Below, one piece after another: positions 16,842-25,539 of a DNA stretch of 64,000 nucleotides. This stretch comes from Sphingobium xenophagum NBRC 107872 (GTDB lineage: Bacteria > Pseudomonadota > Alphaproteobacteria > Sphingomonadales > Sphingomonadaceae). Numbering within the stretch: position 1 is the first letter of the stretch; each line of letters starts with the position of its first letter. The notes below the pieces were generated by a model. The model made no database searches and was not told where the DNA came from. It saw only the letters and a list, made by a program, of their open reading frames with translations. The stretch spans positions 124,001 through 188,000 of the forward strand of contig NZ_BARE01000016.1 in the NCBI RefSeq assembly GCF_000367345.1. Reading direction: 5' to 3'. The translations under genes and the position numbers were made by a program.

Positions 16842-17140
16842 GCGGCATAGTCCCGTTTGTGGGTGAGCGTGGTGAAAGTGAAGCGGCCACTGGCGGCTAT
16901 GGTCCGGCCGCCGTCCTGTGTCGCGGTCGCGAATACCGAGACGATTATGGCCTGATGATCGGCGCTGACCGGCCAGGTTTCGAGATCGACGCCGGGCGAG
17001 GCGAAGCCTTCGTTGAGCTGGACAGATTCGCATCTGGCAAAGCGGATCGTGCCGACCAGATGCGAGGAAGCGCGATCGGCGGCGGCGCTGACCATGGCTC
17101 CGAAAAGGTCGAGACCCTTTTCCGGGCGGTTGGAGATCAT
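16838..17140 (-). CDS. Small conserved-looking protein in the methylcitrate operon, function unknown
   Basis: A 100-residue gene with a strong Shine-Dalgarno (GGAAGGAGG, six bases before ATG 17140), translationally coupled on both sides by ATGA overlaps with prpF and prpC. No signal peptide or membrane segment. The C-terminal half (beta-rich, ending in [14 protein letters not shown]) vaguely recalls the last strands of hotdog-fold acyl-CoA thioesterases, but the protein is shorter than those enzymes and I cannot identify catalytic residues. Its fixed place among propionyl-CoA genes suggests a helper or a CoA-thioester-related role. The gene is certain, the function is not. Confidence 0.7.
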   Translation of the reverse strand: MISNRPEKGLDLFGAMVSAAADRASSHLVGTIRFARCESVQLNEGFASPGVDLETWPVSADHQAIIVSVFATATQDGGRTIAASGRFTFTTLTHKRDYAA

Positions 17141-18324
17141 GTCTGTCCTCCTTCCAGGATAGCGGCTGGCACGCGCACACGACCATCCATGAGGATGCGG
17201 GCGCTGCGGCTCATGATCGCCTTGGTAACGGTCCAATTGCCGTCCACCAGCGCAGCTTCGGCTCCGACGCGCAGGGTACCGGAAGGGTGGCCGAACGTGA
17301 CTGCTTTGCGCTCTCCTCCACCCGCCGCAAGATTGACGAGGGTTCCGGGCACGGCGGCAGCCGCCGCGATCGCGACCGATGCAGTGCCCATCATCGCATG
17401 GTGCAGCTTGCCCATCGAGAGCGCCCGCACCAGTAAGTCGATCTCTCCTGCCATCACATTTCGGCCGCTTGCCGTGCGATGATCGACGGGCGGGGCGACG
17501 AAGGCGATCTTGGGCGTGTGCTGGCGCTTCGCCGCCTCCTCTGGCGTCCCGATCAGCCCCAGCTTAAGCGCGCCGATGGTGCGCAGTGCCTCGAAGCGTG
17601 CGAGTGCAGCCGCATCGCCGTTTACGGCTTCCCGCAGTTCAGTGCCGGTATAGCCGAGATCCTTGGCATCGACGAAGATCGTTGGAATGCCCGCGTCGAT
17701 GAGCGTGGCCCTGATCCGCCCGCCAGCGACTAGTTCGTCAGGCACTTCGAGATCGTCCACCACGTTGCCGGTCGGGAACATCGCGCCGCCCTCATCGGCA
17801 GGGTCGAGAAATTCCAGCACGATCTCTGCAGCGGGAAAGGTCACCCCGTCCAGCGTGAATTCGCCCGTTTCCTGCACCGCGCCGCCGTTGACCGGGACAT
17901 GGGCGATGATGGTCTTGCCGATATTGGCCTGCCAGATGCGTACGGTGCGCACCCCATCCGAACCGGCGTCCACATAGCCTGCATGGATCGCGAACGCCCC
18001 GGCAGCAGTCGAGAGATTGCCGCAATTGCCCGACCAGTCGACAAAGTCGCTGTCGATGGAAACCTGCCCGTAGAGATATTCGACGTCATGGCCGGGGCGG
18101 GCGCTGGGCGAAAGGATGACGCACTTGCTGGTACTGGACGTCGCGCCGCCCATGCCGTCGATTTGCGCGCCGTAGGGGTCGGGACTGCCGACCACCCGCT
18201 GGAACAGGCGGTTGCGGACCGGGCCGGGAATGCGGGCCGCTTCGGGTAGATCTTCCAGACGGAAGAATACGCCCTTGCTGGTGCCGCCGCGCATATAGGT
18301 GGCGGGGATGGCGATCTGGGACAT
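17137..18324 (-). CDS. prpF: 2-methylaconitate cis-trans isomerase
   Basis: A 395-residue PrpF-family protein beginning [18 protein letters not shown], the signature start of this diaminopimelate-epimerase-like fold. The segment [11 protein letters not shown] is also typical. It isomerises the 2-methylaconitate isomer made by AcnD so that a normal aconitase can hydrate it. The start overlaps the acnD stop by one base (TGATG) and the end overlaps the next gene by ATGA, so all belong to one operon. Confidence 0.93.
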   Translation of the reverse strand: MSQIAIPATYMRGGTSKGVFFRLEDLPEAARIPGPVRNRLFQRVVGSPDPYGAQIDGMGGATSSTSKCVILSPSARPGHDVEYLYGQVSIDSDFVDWSGNCGNLSTAAGAFAIHAGYVDAGSDGVRTVRIWQANIGKTIIAHVPVNGGAVQETGEFTLDGVTFPAAEIVLEFLDPADEGGAMFPTGNVVDDLEVPDELVAGGRIRATLIDAGIPTIFVDAKDLGYTGTELREAVNGDAAALARFEALRTIGALKLGLIGTPEEAAKRQHTPKIAFVAPPVDHRTASGRNVMAGEIDLLVRALSMGKLHHAMMGTASVAIAAAAAVPGTLVNLAAGGGERKAVTFGHPSGTLRVGAEAALVDGNWTVTKAIMSRSARILMDGRVRVPAAILEGGQT

Positions 18325-21008
18325 CAGACGGTCGCCGTTTCGCAAGCCAGGAAGTCGGCGGCAAAACGCTGCAGCACCCCGCCTGCCTCATAGATCGAGA
18401 CTTCCTCAGCCGTATCCAGGCGGCAGGTCACAGGTACGCGCGTGATCGCTTCGTCGGCATGGCGGATCACCAGAGTCAGTGTGGCGCGCGGGCAGCGTTC
18501 GCCTTCCACATCATAGGTTTCGGTGCCGTCGAGGCCCAGCGTCAGGCGGGTGGTGCCGGGCTGGAACTCCAGCGGCAGTACGCCCATGCCGATGAGGTTG
18601 GTGCGGTGGATGCGTTCGAACCCTTCAGCAACGATGGCCTCCACGCCCGCAAGCCGCACGCCCTTGGCCGCCCAGTCGCGCGAGGAGCCCTGTCCATAAT
18701 CTGCCCCGGCAATGATGATGAGGGGCTGGCGGCGATCCAGATAGGTTTCGATGGCTTCCCACATGCGGATGACCTTGCCCTCCGGCTCTACGCGGGCGAG
18801 CGAGCCTTTCTGTACCGCGCCATCGACCACGGCCATTTCATTGACCAGTTGCGGATTGGCGAAGGTGGCGCGCATTGCGGTCAAATGATCGCCGCGATGG
18901 GTGGCGTAAGAGTTGAAGTCTTCCTCCGGCAGCCCCATCCGCGCCAGATATTCGCCGGCTGCCGAACTGGGGAGGATCGCATTGGATGGCGAGAGATGGT
19001 CGGTGGTAATATTGTCGGGCAGGATCGCCAGCGGCCTCATAGCCTTCAAGGTTCGCGGGAAGGCAGCCATCGCGCCCACGCCTTCGGTATCCCAATAGGG
19101 CGGGCGACGGATATAGGTGGATTGCGGCCGCCAGTCGTAGAGCGGGCTGGCCTCGTCGCGGCTACGCGGGGCAAACATCGGATCGTAGATTGCGCGAAAC
19201 TGCTGCGGCTTCACAAAGGCTGCCACGATGGCGTCGATCTCCTCATCACTCGGCCACAAGTCGGCCAGGCGGATGTCTCTGCCCTCCGCCACGCCGAGCA
19301 CATCATTTTCGATATCGAAGCGCATGGTGCCCGCTATCGCATAAGCGACCACCAGTGGCGGCGACGCGAGAAAGGCCTGCCTGGCGTAAGGATGGATGCG
19401 CCCGTCGAAGTTGCGGTTCCCCGACAGCACGGCGGTGGCGTAGAGGTCGCGCTCGATGATCTCGCTCTGGATCGCAGGATCGAGCGCGCCGGACATGCCG
19501 TTGCAGGTGGTGCAGGCATAGGCAACGATGCCGAACCCCAATTTTTCCAGTTCGGGCAGCAGCCCGGCTTCTTCCAGATAGAGCCGCGCAACCTTGGAAC
19601 CGGGCGCGAAGGAGGTTTTGACCCATGGCTTGCGCGCTAGGCCCAGCGCATTCGCCTTTTTCGCGACCAGTCCGGCGGCGACCACGTTGCGCGGGTTCGA
19701 CGTATTGGTGCAACTGGTGATCGCAGCAATGATCACGGCGCCGTCTGGCAGCAGCCCCTCGCGCTCCTGCGCCTTGGCCTCTACAAGATCGCCGGCGATG
19801 CCGCGTTCTGCCAGCGCCGACGTCGGCAGGCGGCGGTGCGGGTTGGACGGCCCGGCCATGTTTCGTACTACGGTGGACAGGTCGAACTCCAGAACGCGCT
19901 CATATTCGGCGGCGTGCAGATCATCGGCCCACAGACCAGTGTGCTTTGCGTAAGCCTCGACCAGGCGGACATGCTCCGCATCGCGTCCGGTCAGCAACAA
20001 ATAGTCGATCGTCTGGCTGTCGATGTGGAACATCGCGGCAGTGGCGCCATATTCGGGGCACATGTTGGAGATCGTCGCGCGGTCGCCGATCGAGAGGCCG
20101 TCGGCGCCTTCGCCGAAGAACTCGATCCAGGAGCCGACGACGCGGCTCTGACGCAGGAATTCTGTGATTGCGAGCACGATGTCAGTGGCCGTTATCCCCG
20201 GCTTGCGGCGGCCGGTCAGGCGCACGCCGACAATATCGGGCAGGCGCATCATCGAGGCGCGGCCGAGCATGACCGTTTCGGCCTCCAGCCCGCCGACGCC
20301 GATGGCGATGACGCCGAGCGCGTCGACGTGCGGAGTGTGGCTGTCTGTGCCCACGCACGTATCCGGGAAGGCGACGCCATCGCGCAGCTGGATGACGGGC
20401 GACATTTTTTCCAGGTTGATCTGGTGCATGATGCCGTTACCCGCCGGGATCACGTCGACATTCTCAAAGGCGCTCTTGGTCCATTCGATGAAGTGGAAGC
20501 GATCCTCGTTGCGGCGATCCTCGATCGCGCGGTTCTTGTCGAACGCCTGCGGGTCGAAGCCGCCATATTCGACCGCGAGCGAGTGGTCGACGATCAACTG
20601 GGTCGGCACCACGGGGTTGACCTTGGCGGGATCGCCGCCCTGATCGGCGATCGCGTCACGTAGTCCTGCCAGGTCGACAAGCGCCGTCTGGCCAAGAATG
20701 TCGTGGCACACGACACGCGCGGGATACCACGGAAAATCGAGATCGCGCCTGCGTTCGACGATCTGGGTCAGCGCGTCCGTCAGCAGCGCAGGATCGCAGC
20801 GGCGGACGAGTTGCTCAGCCAGCACGCGCGAGACATAAGGCAGGCCAGCATAAGCGCCGGGGCGGATCGCTTCGATCGCGGCGCGCGTGTCGAAATAGTC
20901 GACTGCGGTGCCGGGCAGCGGTTTGCGATAGGCATCGTTCATCGGCGCTGGGTCTTCCATCAGGGTATCGACATCGGGATCGGGTCGGGGCGCTCCATTC
21001 TGCGCCAT
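18324..21008 (-). CDS. acnD: Fe/S-dependent 2-methylcitrate dehydratase
   Basis: An aconitase-superfamily enzyme (894 residues from 21008) with cluster ligands in AITSCTNTSNP and AYACTTCNGMSG. It dehydrates 2-methylcitrate without the PrpD enzyme used in enterobacteria; prpD is absent here, consistent with the AcnD/PrpF variant. Family proteins usually begin near MNDAYRKPLPGTAVDYFD, which corresponds to an ATG at 20942 (872 residues), so the first 22 residues may not be translated. It is the first gene of the methylcitrate operon. TTTGCGAA-type sites lie 85 bp upstream. Confidence 0.92.
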   Translation of the reverse strand: MAQNGAPRPDPDVDTLMEDPAPMNDAYRKPLPGTAVDYFDTRAAIEAIRPGAYAGLPYVSRVLAEQLVRRCDPALLTDALTQIVERRRDLDFPWYPARVVCHDILGQTALVDLAGLRDAIADQGGDPAKVNPVVPTQLIVDHSLAVEYGGFDPQAFDKNRAIEDRRNEDRFHFIEWTKSAFENVDVIPAGNGIMHQINLEKMSPVIQLRDGVAFPDTCVGTDSHTPHVDALGVIAIGVGGLEAETVMLGRASMMRLPDIVGVRLTGRRKPGITATDIVLAITEFLRQSRVVGSWIEFFGEGADGLSIGDRATISNMCPEYGATAAMFHIDSQTIDYLLLTGRDAEHVRLVEAYAKHTGLWADDLHAAEYERVLEFDLSTVVRNMAGPSNPHRRLPTSALAERGIAGDLVEAKAQEREGLLPDGAVIIAAITSCTNTSNPRNVVAAGLVAKKANALGLARKPWVKTSFAPGSKVARLYLEEAGLLPELEKLGFGIVAYACTTCNGMSGALDPAIQSEIIERDLYATAVLSGNRNFDGRIHPYARQAFLASPPLVVAYAIAGTMRFDIENDVLGVAEGRDIRLADLWPSDEEIDAIVAAFVKPQQFRAIYDPMFAPRSRDEASPLYDWRPQSTYIRRPPYWDTEGVGAMAAFPRTLKAMRPLAILPDNITTDHLSPSNAILPSSAAGEYLARMGLPEEDFNSYATHRGDHLTAMRATFANPQLVNEMAVVDGAVQKGSLARVEPEGKVIRMWEAIETYLDRRQPLIIIAGADYGQGSSRDWAAKGVRLAGVEAIVAEGFERIHRTNLIGMGVLPLEFQPGTTRLTLGLDGTETYDVEGERCPRATLTLVIRHADEAITRVPVTCRLDTAEEVSIYEAGGVLQRFAADFLACETATV

Positions 21009-21074
21009 GGGGGCCTTATCGGCGGTGCGCGGCTTTACGAAAATGGCTGAAAAGGCGAAGGGGTGCGGACGGAT

Positions 21075-21106
21075 TTCTGCAAATCAGCGAATTTTGCGAA
21101 TTGCGG
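21075..21106. promoter_or_regulatory. Putative ScfR-type operator upstream of acnD
   Basis: TTTGCGAA at 21093-21100 is followed by TTGCGG and preceded by TTCTGCAAA (21075-21083) and GCGAAT. On the acnD-sense strand the run reads ATTCGCAAA, shared with the site at 11880-11888 in front of the regulator gene. Repeated half-sites in about 30 bp suggest cooperative binding. Confidence 0.55.
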
Positions 21107-21169
21107 TCATCGTATGACCCGTCTCGTCCGCTCCCCCATGCGAAGCGCGTGCGTTCGACTAGCGGAGCA

Positions 21170-22198
21170 TTAGCCCTCAAGTTCCCGGCGGACGATGTCG
21201 GCGCCCGCGCCCAGAGCGTTCAGCTTGCCGCGCGCCACCTGCCGGGACAGCGGTGCCATCCCGCAATTGGTCGACGGATAGAGCTTGTCGGCATCGACGA
21301 ACTGGAGAGCCTTGCGCAGCGTATCGGCCACCTCCTCCGGGGTCTCGATGGCATCGCTCGCCACGTCGATGGCGCCGACCATCACCTTCTTGCCCCGGAT
21401 CAGTTCGATCAGGTCCAGCGGAACGCGGGAGCGGTGGCATTCCAGCGAGATGATGTCGATCTTGGACTTTTGCAGGTTGGGAAAGGTCTCCTCATACTGC
21501 CGCCATTCCGATCCCAGCGTCTTTTTCCAGTCGGTATTCGCCTTGATGCCGTAGCCGTAGCAGATGTGGACCGCCGTTTCGCATGTCAGCCCTTCGATCG
21601 CGCGTTCCAGAGTAGCGATTCCCCAGTCGTTCGCCTCTTCGAAGAACACGTTAAAGGCCGGTTCGTCGAACTGGATCACATCGACACCTGCAGCTTCCAA
21701 CGCCTTTGCCTCCTGATTGAGGATCGTCGCGAACTCCCAGGCCAGCTTCTCGCGGCTGCGGTAATGGGCATCGTACAATGTATCGATCATCGTCATCGGG
21801 CCGGGCAGCGTCCACTTGATCGGCTGGCTGGTCTGCGCTCGCAGATATGTCGCATCGTCGACGAAAACCGGCTTCGGTCGTGCGACTGCGCCCACGACCG
21901 TGGGCACGCTGGCATCGTAGCGATTGCGAATCCTGACGGTCTCGCGCTTTTCAAAATCGACGCCGCTCAGATGCTCGATGAAGGTCGTGACGAAATGCTG
22001 GCGGGTCTGTTCGCCATCGCCGACGATGTCGATCCCCGCCTGCCGCTGGTCGTCCAAGGCGAGGCGCAGGGCATCGTGCTTGCCGACGGCCAGTTCATCA
22101 CCCTTCAGCTTCCAGGGTGACCAAAGCTTCTCCGGCTCCGCAAGCCATGAGGGCTTGGGCAGACTGCCGGCGGTCGATGTGGGCAATATTCTATTCAT
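21170..22198 (-). CDS. mesD: MesD-like folate-independent methionine synthase (core-MetE)
   Basis: The 342-residue protein corresponds only to the C-terminal catalytic half of cobalamin-independent methionine synthase MetE. The substrate region GDGEQTRQHFV, the VIQFDEPAF segment and the zinc-ligand regions around ICYG (residue ~210) and TNCGM (residue ~315) are present. It lacks the folate-binding N-terminal half of MetE. Such core-MetE proteins next to DUF1852 genes are the MesD family described by Price and colleagues, which need MesX and oxygen and take the methyl group from an unknown non-folate donor. It lies 26 bp after the mesX stop, behind a cobalamin riboswitch. Confidence 0.83.
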   Translation of the reverse strand: MNRILPTSTAGSLPKPSWLAEPEKLWSPWKLKGDELAVGKHDALRLALDDQRQAGIDIVGDGEQTRQHFVTTFIEHLSGVDFEKRETVRIRNRYDASVPTVVGAVARPKPVFVDDATYLRAQTSQPIKWTLPGPMTMIDTLYDAHYRSREKLAWEFATILNQEAKALEAAGVDVIQFDEPAFNVFFEEANDWGIATLERAIEGLTCETAVHICYGYGIKANTDWKKTLGSEWRQYEETFPNLQKSKIDIISLECHRSRVPLDLIELIRGKKVMVGAIDVASDAIETPEEVADTLRKALQFVDADKLYPSTNCGMAPLSRQVARGKLNALGAGADIVRRELEG

Positions 22199-22224
22199 GA
22201 TGGAGGGCCTTTTTTTCTATTGGG

Positions 22225-23316
22225 TCAGATCATGTTCTTGGGTGCTTGTGTGGCGGACCATTGCGAGAGAAGTTGGCCGTAAGGCTTGATGAAATTCTCT
22301 TCTGCGAACCGGCCCTGTTCGATGCCCAGGCGGCTTCGTTCCTCGCGGTCGTAGTCAATGCGCGTGGACGAAAAGTCCTGATGCGTCAGGCTGGGCCGGA
22401 AGCGCGTTCCCGCTGTGCGATTGGCGTTGTAGATTTCGGGCCGGTAGATCTTCTGAAAGGATTCCATCGTGCTGATGGTGCCGATCAGTTCCAGGTTGCT
22501 GTAGTCGCCGAGCAGATCCCCGGCAAAATAGAAGGCCATGGGCGAGCGGCTGCCCCGTGGCATGAAAAAGCGAACCTTAAGACCCATCTTCGCGAAATAT
22601 TCGTCGGTGGGCGAGAATTCACTCTGCCGGTATTCGAAGCCCAAAATGGGATGACGGTTTTCCGTGCGATGGTAGGTCTTGCTGCTGGATACGCTCAGGC
22701 AGATGACGGGAGGCTTCGAAAAATTGGCCTTGTACGTATCGGACTGCACGAAATGGCGGAACAGACAGCCGTGCAGATCACCAAAGCCGTCCGGCGTGTC
22801 GAAACCGGCCCGGTCCCGATTGTGCGCCGCCAGCAGCACGCTGAAATCATAGTCGCGCAGGTAGGAGGAGAAGTTGTTTCCGACGATCCCGGCGATGCGC
22901 TTGTCCGTCTTGCGATCGATGATGCTGGTGTTCAGGATTTCGATGATGGGAAACGCCGTGAGGCCGTTGGCAGCGGCAAGGCTCATCGCAACGGAAATGA
23001 TATCCAGTTCCAGGCCATAGCGATCCCCATCGGGATTGTCCCAATCGGCTAGATCGTTGAAACGGTTATCGATCATCTTCAGCACGCCACGCAGATTCTC
23101 CTGCCGGTTCTCCCCTCTGGCCAGATTGGCGAAGTTGGTCGTGATACGCGTGGTATCCGACGGGCGATAATCGTCGTCAAAGCGAAGGCGCGTGATGGAA
23201 AAGGTAAGCTCCTCGCCCGTCATGATCCGATGTCCTGATGGCTGCTTGTCAGTGGCGATAGTCGGCGTGCTGTGGTCGTGGCGGGAAAGGGCAGGATTGG
23301 CGCAAGTCGCGGGCAT
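22225..23316 (-). CDS. mesX: MesX (DUF1852), putative oxygenase partner of MesD
   Basis: The 363-residue protein belongs, by my recognition, to DUF1852, whose members sit beside core-MetE genes. MesX is genetically required for MesD activity and is thought to be an oxygenase, but its reaction is not known. No signal peptide or membrane span; the sequence is rich in charged and aromatic residues (YHRTENRHPILGFEYRQSE). The start at 23316 has an ideal AAGGAG seven bases upstream; an internal ATG at 23223 has AGGA upstream and gives MTGEELTFS, which may be the homologous start. The gene follows a long leader holding a cobalamin riboswitch. Confidence 0.82.
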   Translation of the reverse strand: MPATCANPALSRHDHSTPTIATDKQPSGHRIMTGEELTFSITRLRFDDDYRPSDTTRITTNFANLARGENRQENLRGVLKMIDNRFNDLADWDNPDGDRYGLELDIISVAMSLAAANGLTAFPIIEILNTSIIDRKTDKRIAGIVGNNFSSYLRDYDFSVLLAAHNRDRAGFDTPDGFGDLHGCLFRHFVQSDTYKANFSKPPVICLSVSSSKTYHRTENRHPILGFEYRQSEFSPTDEYFAKMGLKVRFFMPRGSRSPMAFYFAGDLLGDYSNLELIGTISTMESFQKIYRPEIYNANRTAGTRFRPSLTHQDFSSTRIDYDREERSRLGIEQGRFAEENFIKPYGQLLSQWSATQAPKNMI

Positions 23317-23384
23317 GCAAAGGCTCCTTCGGTCCGGCGCGAACGCCGTCCGTCTTTAGCGGGCTGAATGATGGGAGATTGGCG

Positions 23385-23427
23385 GCGCGCCGCTTCCGTC
23401 AGGGCTCAGCCTGACGGCACGGCGCGC
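23385..23427 (-). promoter_or_regulatory. Very stable hairpin in the mesX leader
   Basis: An 8-bp G+C stem (23385-23392 with 23420-23427) carries a second 8-bp stem (23396-23403 with 23410-23417) and a six-base loop. No T tract follows on either strand. It lies between the cobalamin aptamer and mesX and may be the expression platform or an mRNA stability element. Confidence 0.5.
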
Positions 23428-23609
23428 GGACGCATTCGTCGGTAGCGAACAAGGCGGAACAGGATTGGAAGCATTGACCGATCACCTGCATTTGCCGGGC
23501 GGAAGGGCCAAAGAAGAACGCGCAAGGCATGAATTACCCGGATAGCGCTTTACGGCACGGGCAACGCTTCAAGCGCGATCCACCGGAGGAACCCCCGTCC
23601 GAGGAAAGT

Positions 23610-23800
23610 TATGGCGCCGAAGGCAGGTCTCCTGGCTTACGGGTCATCGCGGTGGTTCCGGCCTTCCCGGGTTTCTTGCAAAAACCCAGTGACGCGAAAT
23701 GGAACCGCCGCTCGCCGCTTACAGTTGCGGGGGCAGCGCCGGACTCTGCCTCGAAAAGGCACCACCGGCTTCCCGTCTTAGCCCCGCCATCATGCCTGAG
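23610..23800 (-). ncRNA. Cobalamin (B12) riboswitch
   Basis: Read on the minus strand, the region contains the near-invariant B12-box core GCTGCCCCCGCAACTGTAA (complement of 23719-23737) and, 80 bases downstream, AAGCCAGGAGACCTGCC (complement of 23622-23638). Both are hallmarks of the cobalamin aptamer, in the right order and spacing, and between them lie the paired arms expected of it. It precedes mesX-mesD on the same strand. Sphingomonad-type logic: when B12 is plentiful, MetH works and this B12-independent methionine synthase is switched off. Boundaries are approximate. Confidence 0.92.
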
Positions 23801-23854
23801 GCGGGGAACCTTGACAGGCTCGTTTGACGCCATTCAGGCATAATTGTCAAGAGT

Positions 23855-23876
23855 TATATAAAGATTTCTTTATATA
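23855..23876. promoter_or_regulatory. 22-bp A+T palindrome upstream of the riboswitch
   Basis: Perfect inverted repeat with 10-bp arms (TATATAAAGA) separated by TT, in an otherwise G+C-rich neighbourhood. It lies where the promoter of the riboswitch transcript should be; CTTGAC on the minus strand (23851-23846) is adjacent. It may contain the -10 element or bind a repressor. The remaining stretch up to the IclR gene (23877-24056) shows no gene or recognisable element. Confidence 0.45.
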
Positions 23877-24056
23877 GGACGAGCGGCTGTGCGTTCAGCC
23901 CTCGGAGGCAACCGGGCGGCTCCGCCCAAGCCGTCGCCAAACCCGTGAATCAATGGAATCGGCAAGATGGCCTTCGCGGCCCGACCATCGTGGCGTGGCG
24001 TCCCAGCTTAACGTGATCAGTCCGATCAATGGAATGACACGGCCCGATCTGCTGGA

Positions 24057-24794
24057 CTATGTCGCCAGCGCGATCGGCACTCGATAGATTGCCTCGGCAT
24101 TGCCCCCAAGGGAACGACAAAGGTTGAGGCCAGCGTGTAGCAAAGGCAGTGCCAGTCTTTTCTGCGACCCAGACAGGCGCACTTCGGGCCCTGCGATACT
24201 GAGCGCACCTACGAGCCGGTCGCCATGGCCGATCACCGGCACCGAAAGCGAGGCAACATGCGGCGTCGTAACGCCAGAGGTATAAATGGGCAGGGGCGGT
24301 AGTGCGGGTTTAACCTCCGGCCAGTTCTCGAACAAAAGCAGCAACTGCGCGGATGCCGATCCATCGAGCGGCCGCTGTGTGCCTGGCTGGACGTCGAGCC
24401 GCAGATTGCTTGGAGAATTTACCCGAAACAGGCAAAGCCGCACATCTCCCTGACGCACATAGAATGTCGCTGTTTCCTCGGTTTCAAAGGCGAGTTTGGC
24501 GAGAATCGGCTGGACATGCTTTTCAAGATCGTTGCCTTCCCTGAAGATCGAGTTGAGCCGAGCCACCTCGCTGCCCAACTGATACTGGCCGTCGGGCATC
24601 CTGATCAGGAGATTGTAGCGTTCCAGTGAGACGGCCAGGCGCATGATGGTGCTTTTGACCAGGCCAGTGCGCTCGGCAAGCTCGGCAAGACCAAGAACGC
24701 CGTCGCCCTGTTTGAAGCTTGTCAGCAGCAGCAGCCCTCTTTCAAGGGCGGCTACGCCTTCCAGTGCCGGTCGATCCTTGAAGTCCGTCGCCAT
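24057..24794 (-). CDS. IclR-family transcriptional regulator
   Basis: The 245-residue protein has an N-terminal winged helix (LAERTGLVKSTIMRLAVSLERYNLL, about residues 40-65) and a C-terminal effector-binding domain of the GAF-like IclR type. These proteins usually repress aromatic or organic-acid catabolic genes and respond to a substrate or intermediate. It lies 53 bp after the RraA-like gene and in the same direction as it and a TBDR, so probably in one transcript. The likely targets are the matching palindromes at 28429-28454 and 33821-33846, whose GTTT-TG-AAAC core resembles IclR-type operators. Confidence 0.88.
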   Translation of the reverse strand: MATDFKDRPALEGVAALERGLLLLTSFKQGDGVLGLAELAERTGLVKSTIMRLAVSLERYNLLIRMPDGQYQLGSEVARLNSIFREGNDLEKHVQPILAKLAFETEETATFYVRQGDVRLCLFRVNSPSNLRLDVQPGTQRPLDGSASAQLLLLFENWPEVKPALPPLPIYTSGVTTPHVASLSVPVIGHGDRLVGALSIAGPEVRLSGSQKRLALPLLHAGLNLCRSLGGNAEAIYRVPIALAT

Positions 24795-24847
24795 CGCAAT
24801 CCCTCTGAAACTTCGACTGCTGTAGCGGACGGGCAGGGATCAGGCTA

Positions 24848-25522
24848 TCAAATCCCTTCGCAACCCAAACGCTTGAGCGTTTCTTCAACCCAGGCGCGCG
24901 GATTTTCGCCCCGGCGGATCTTGGCCATCTGCTCGGTTTCGGCAGCATGCTTTGCCGCTGCTTTGGCGCACACAGCCTCCGCTTCGTCGATGGTGACGGC
25001 AATAAGGCCGTCATCGTCGCCAAGGATCAGGTCGCCCGGCTGGATCACCATGCCGTCAATGGCGATCGGCACATTCACTTCGCCGGGGCCGTCCTTGTAA
25101 GGCCCACGGTGCGTGATGCCAGCGGCAAAGACCGGAAAGCTGCCCGCCCGGATCGCCGCGGCGTCGCGAATGGCGCCGAAGATCACAATGCCGGCAAGGC
25201 CGCGGCTTTCCGCATGGGCGACCATCAGTTCACCGATCAGCGCGTTGCTCAGGTCACCGCCGCCGTCGACCACTACCACATCGCCCGGTTCGGCAATATC
25301 GAGCGCGCGGTGCAACATGAGATTGTCGCCGGGCCGTGCCTTCACGGTGACGGCAGGTCCAGCCAGAACGCCGCCGCCGTGCATGGGGCGAAGCGCCGCG
25401 CCGCCAGCGAACATGCGGTTCATGGCGTCGCTCACATTCGCGACCGGCAATTGTGCGGCACGCTTGACCAGATCGGCGGGCACGCGACGCTCGACGGGCA
25501 ATACTCGGAAACCGATGCTCAT
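24848..25522 (-). CDS. RraA-like aldolase/decarboxylase (HMG/CHA aldolase family)
   Basis: A 224-residue protein of the RraA/MenG superfamily. The metal-site motif GAIRDAAAI (Arg-Asp) and the flap region PGDNLMLHRALDIAEPGDVVVVDGGG match 4-hydroxy-4-methyl-2-oxoglutarate/4-carboxy-4-hydroxy-2-oxoadipate aldolases, which end several aromatic ring-cleavage routes and also decarboxylate oxaloacetate. True RraA (RNase E inhibitor) is about 160 residues and is unlikely in this setting. Its start is 17 bp after the TBDR stop. The exact substrate is unknown. Confidence 0.8.
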   Translation of the reverse strand: MSIGFRVLPVERRVPADLVKRAAQLPVANVSDAMNRMFAGGAALRPMHGGGVLAGPAVTVKARPGDNLMLHRALDIAEPGDVVVVDGGGDLSNALIGELMVAHAESRGLAGIVIFGAIRDAAAIRAGSFPVFAAGITHRGPYKDGPGEVNVPIAIDGMVIQPGDLILGDDDGLIAVTIDEAEAVCAKAAAKHAAETEQMAKIRRGENPRAWVEETLKRLGCEGI

Positions 25523-25539
25523 AAAATCTCCAGTCGCGA

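Noticed and set aside
23529..23843. Plus-strand 104-codon frame, and a 74-codon frame on the other strand
   Set aside because: Both are readings through the cobalamin riboswitch; the sequence is explained by conserved RNA structure.
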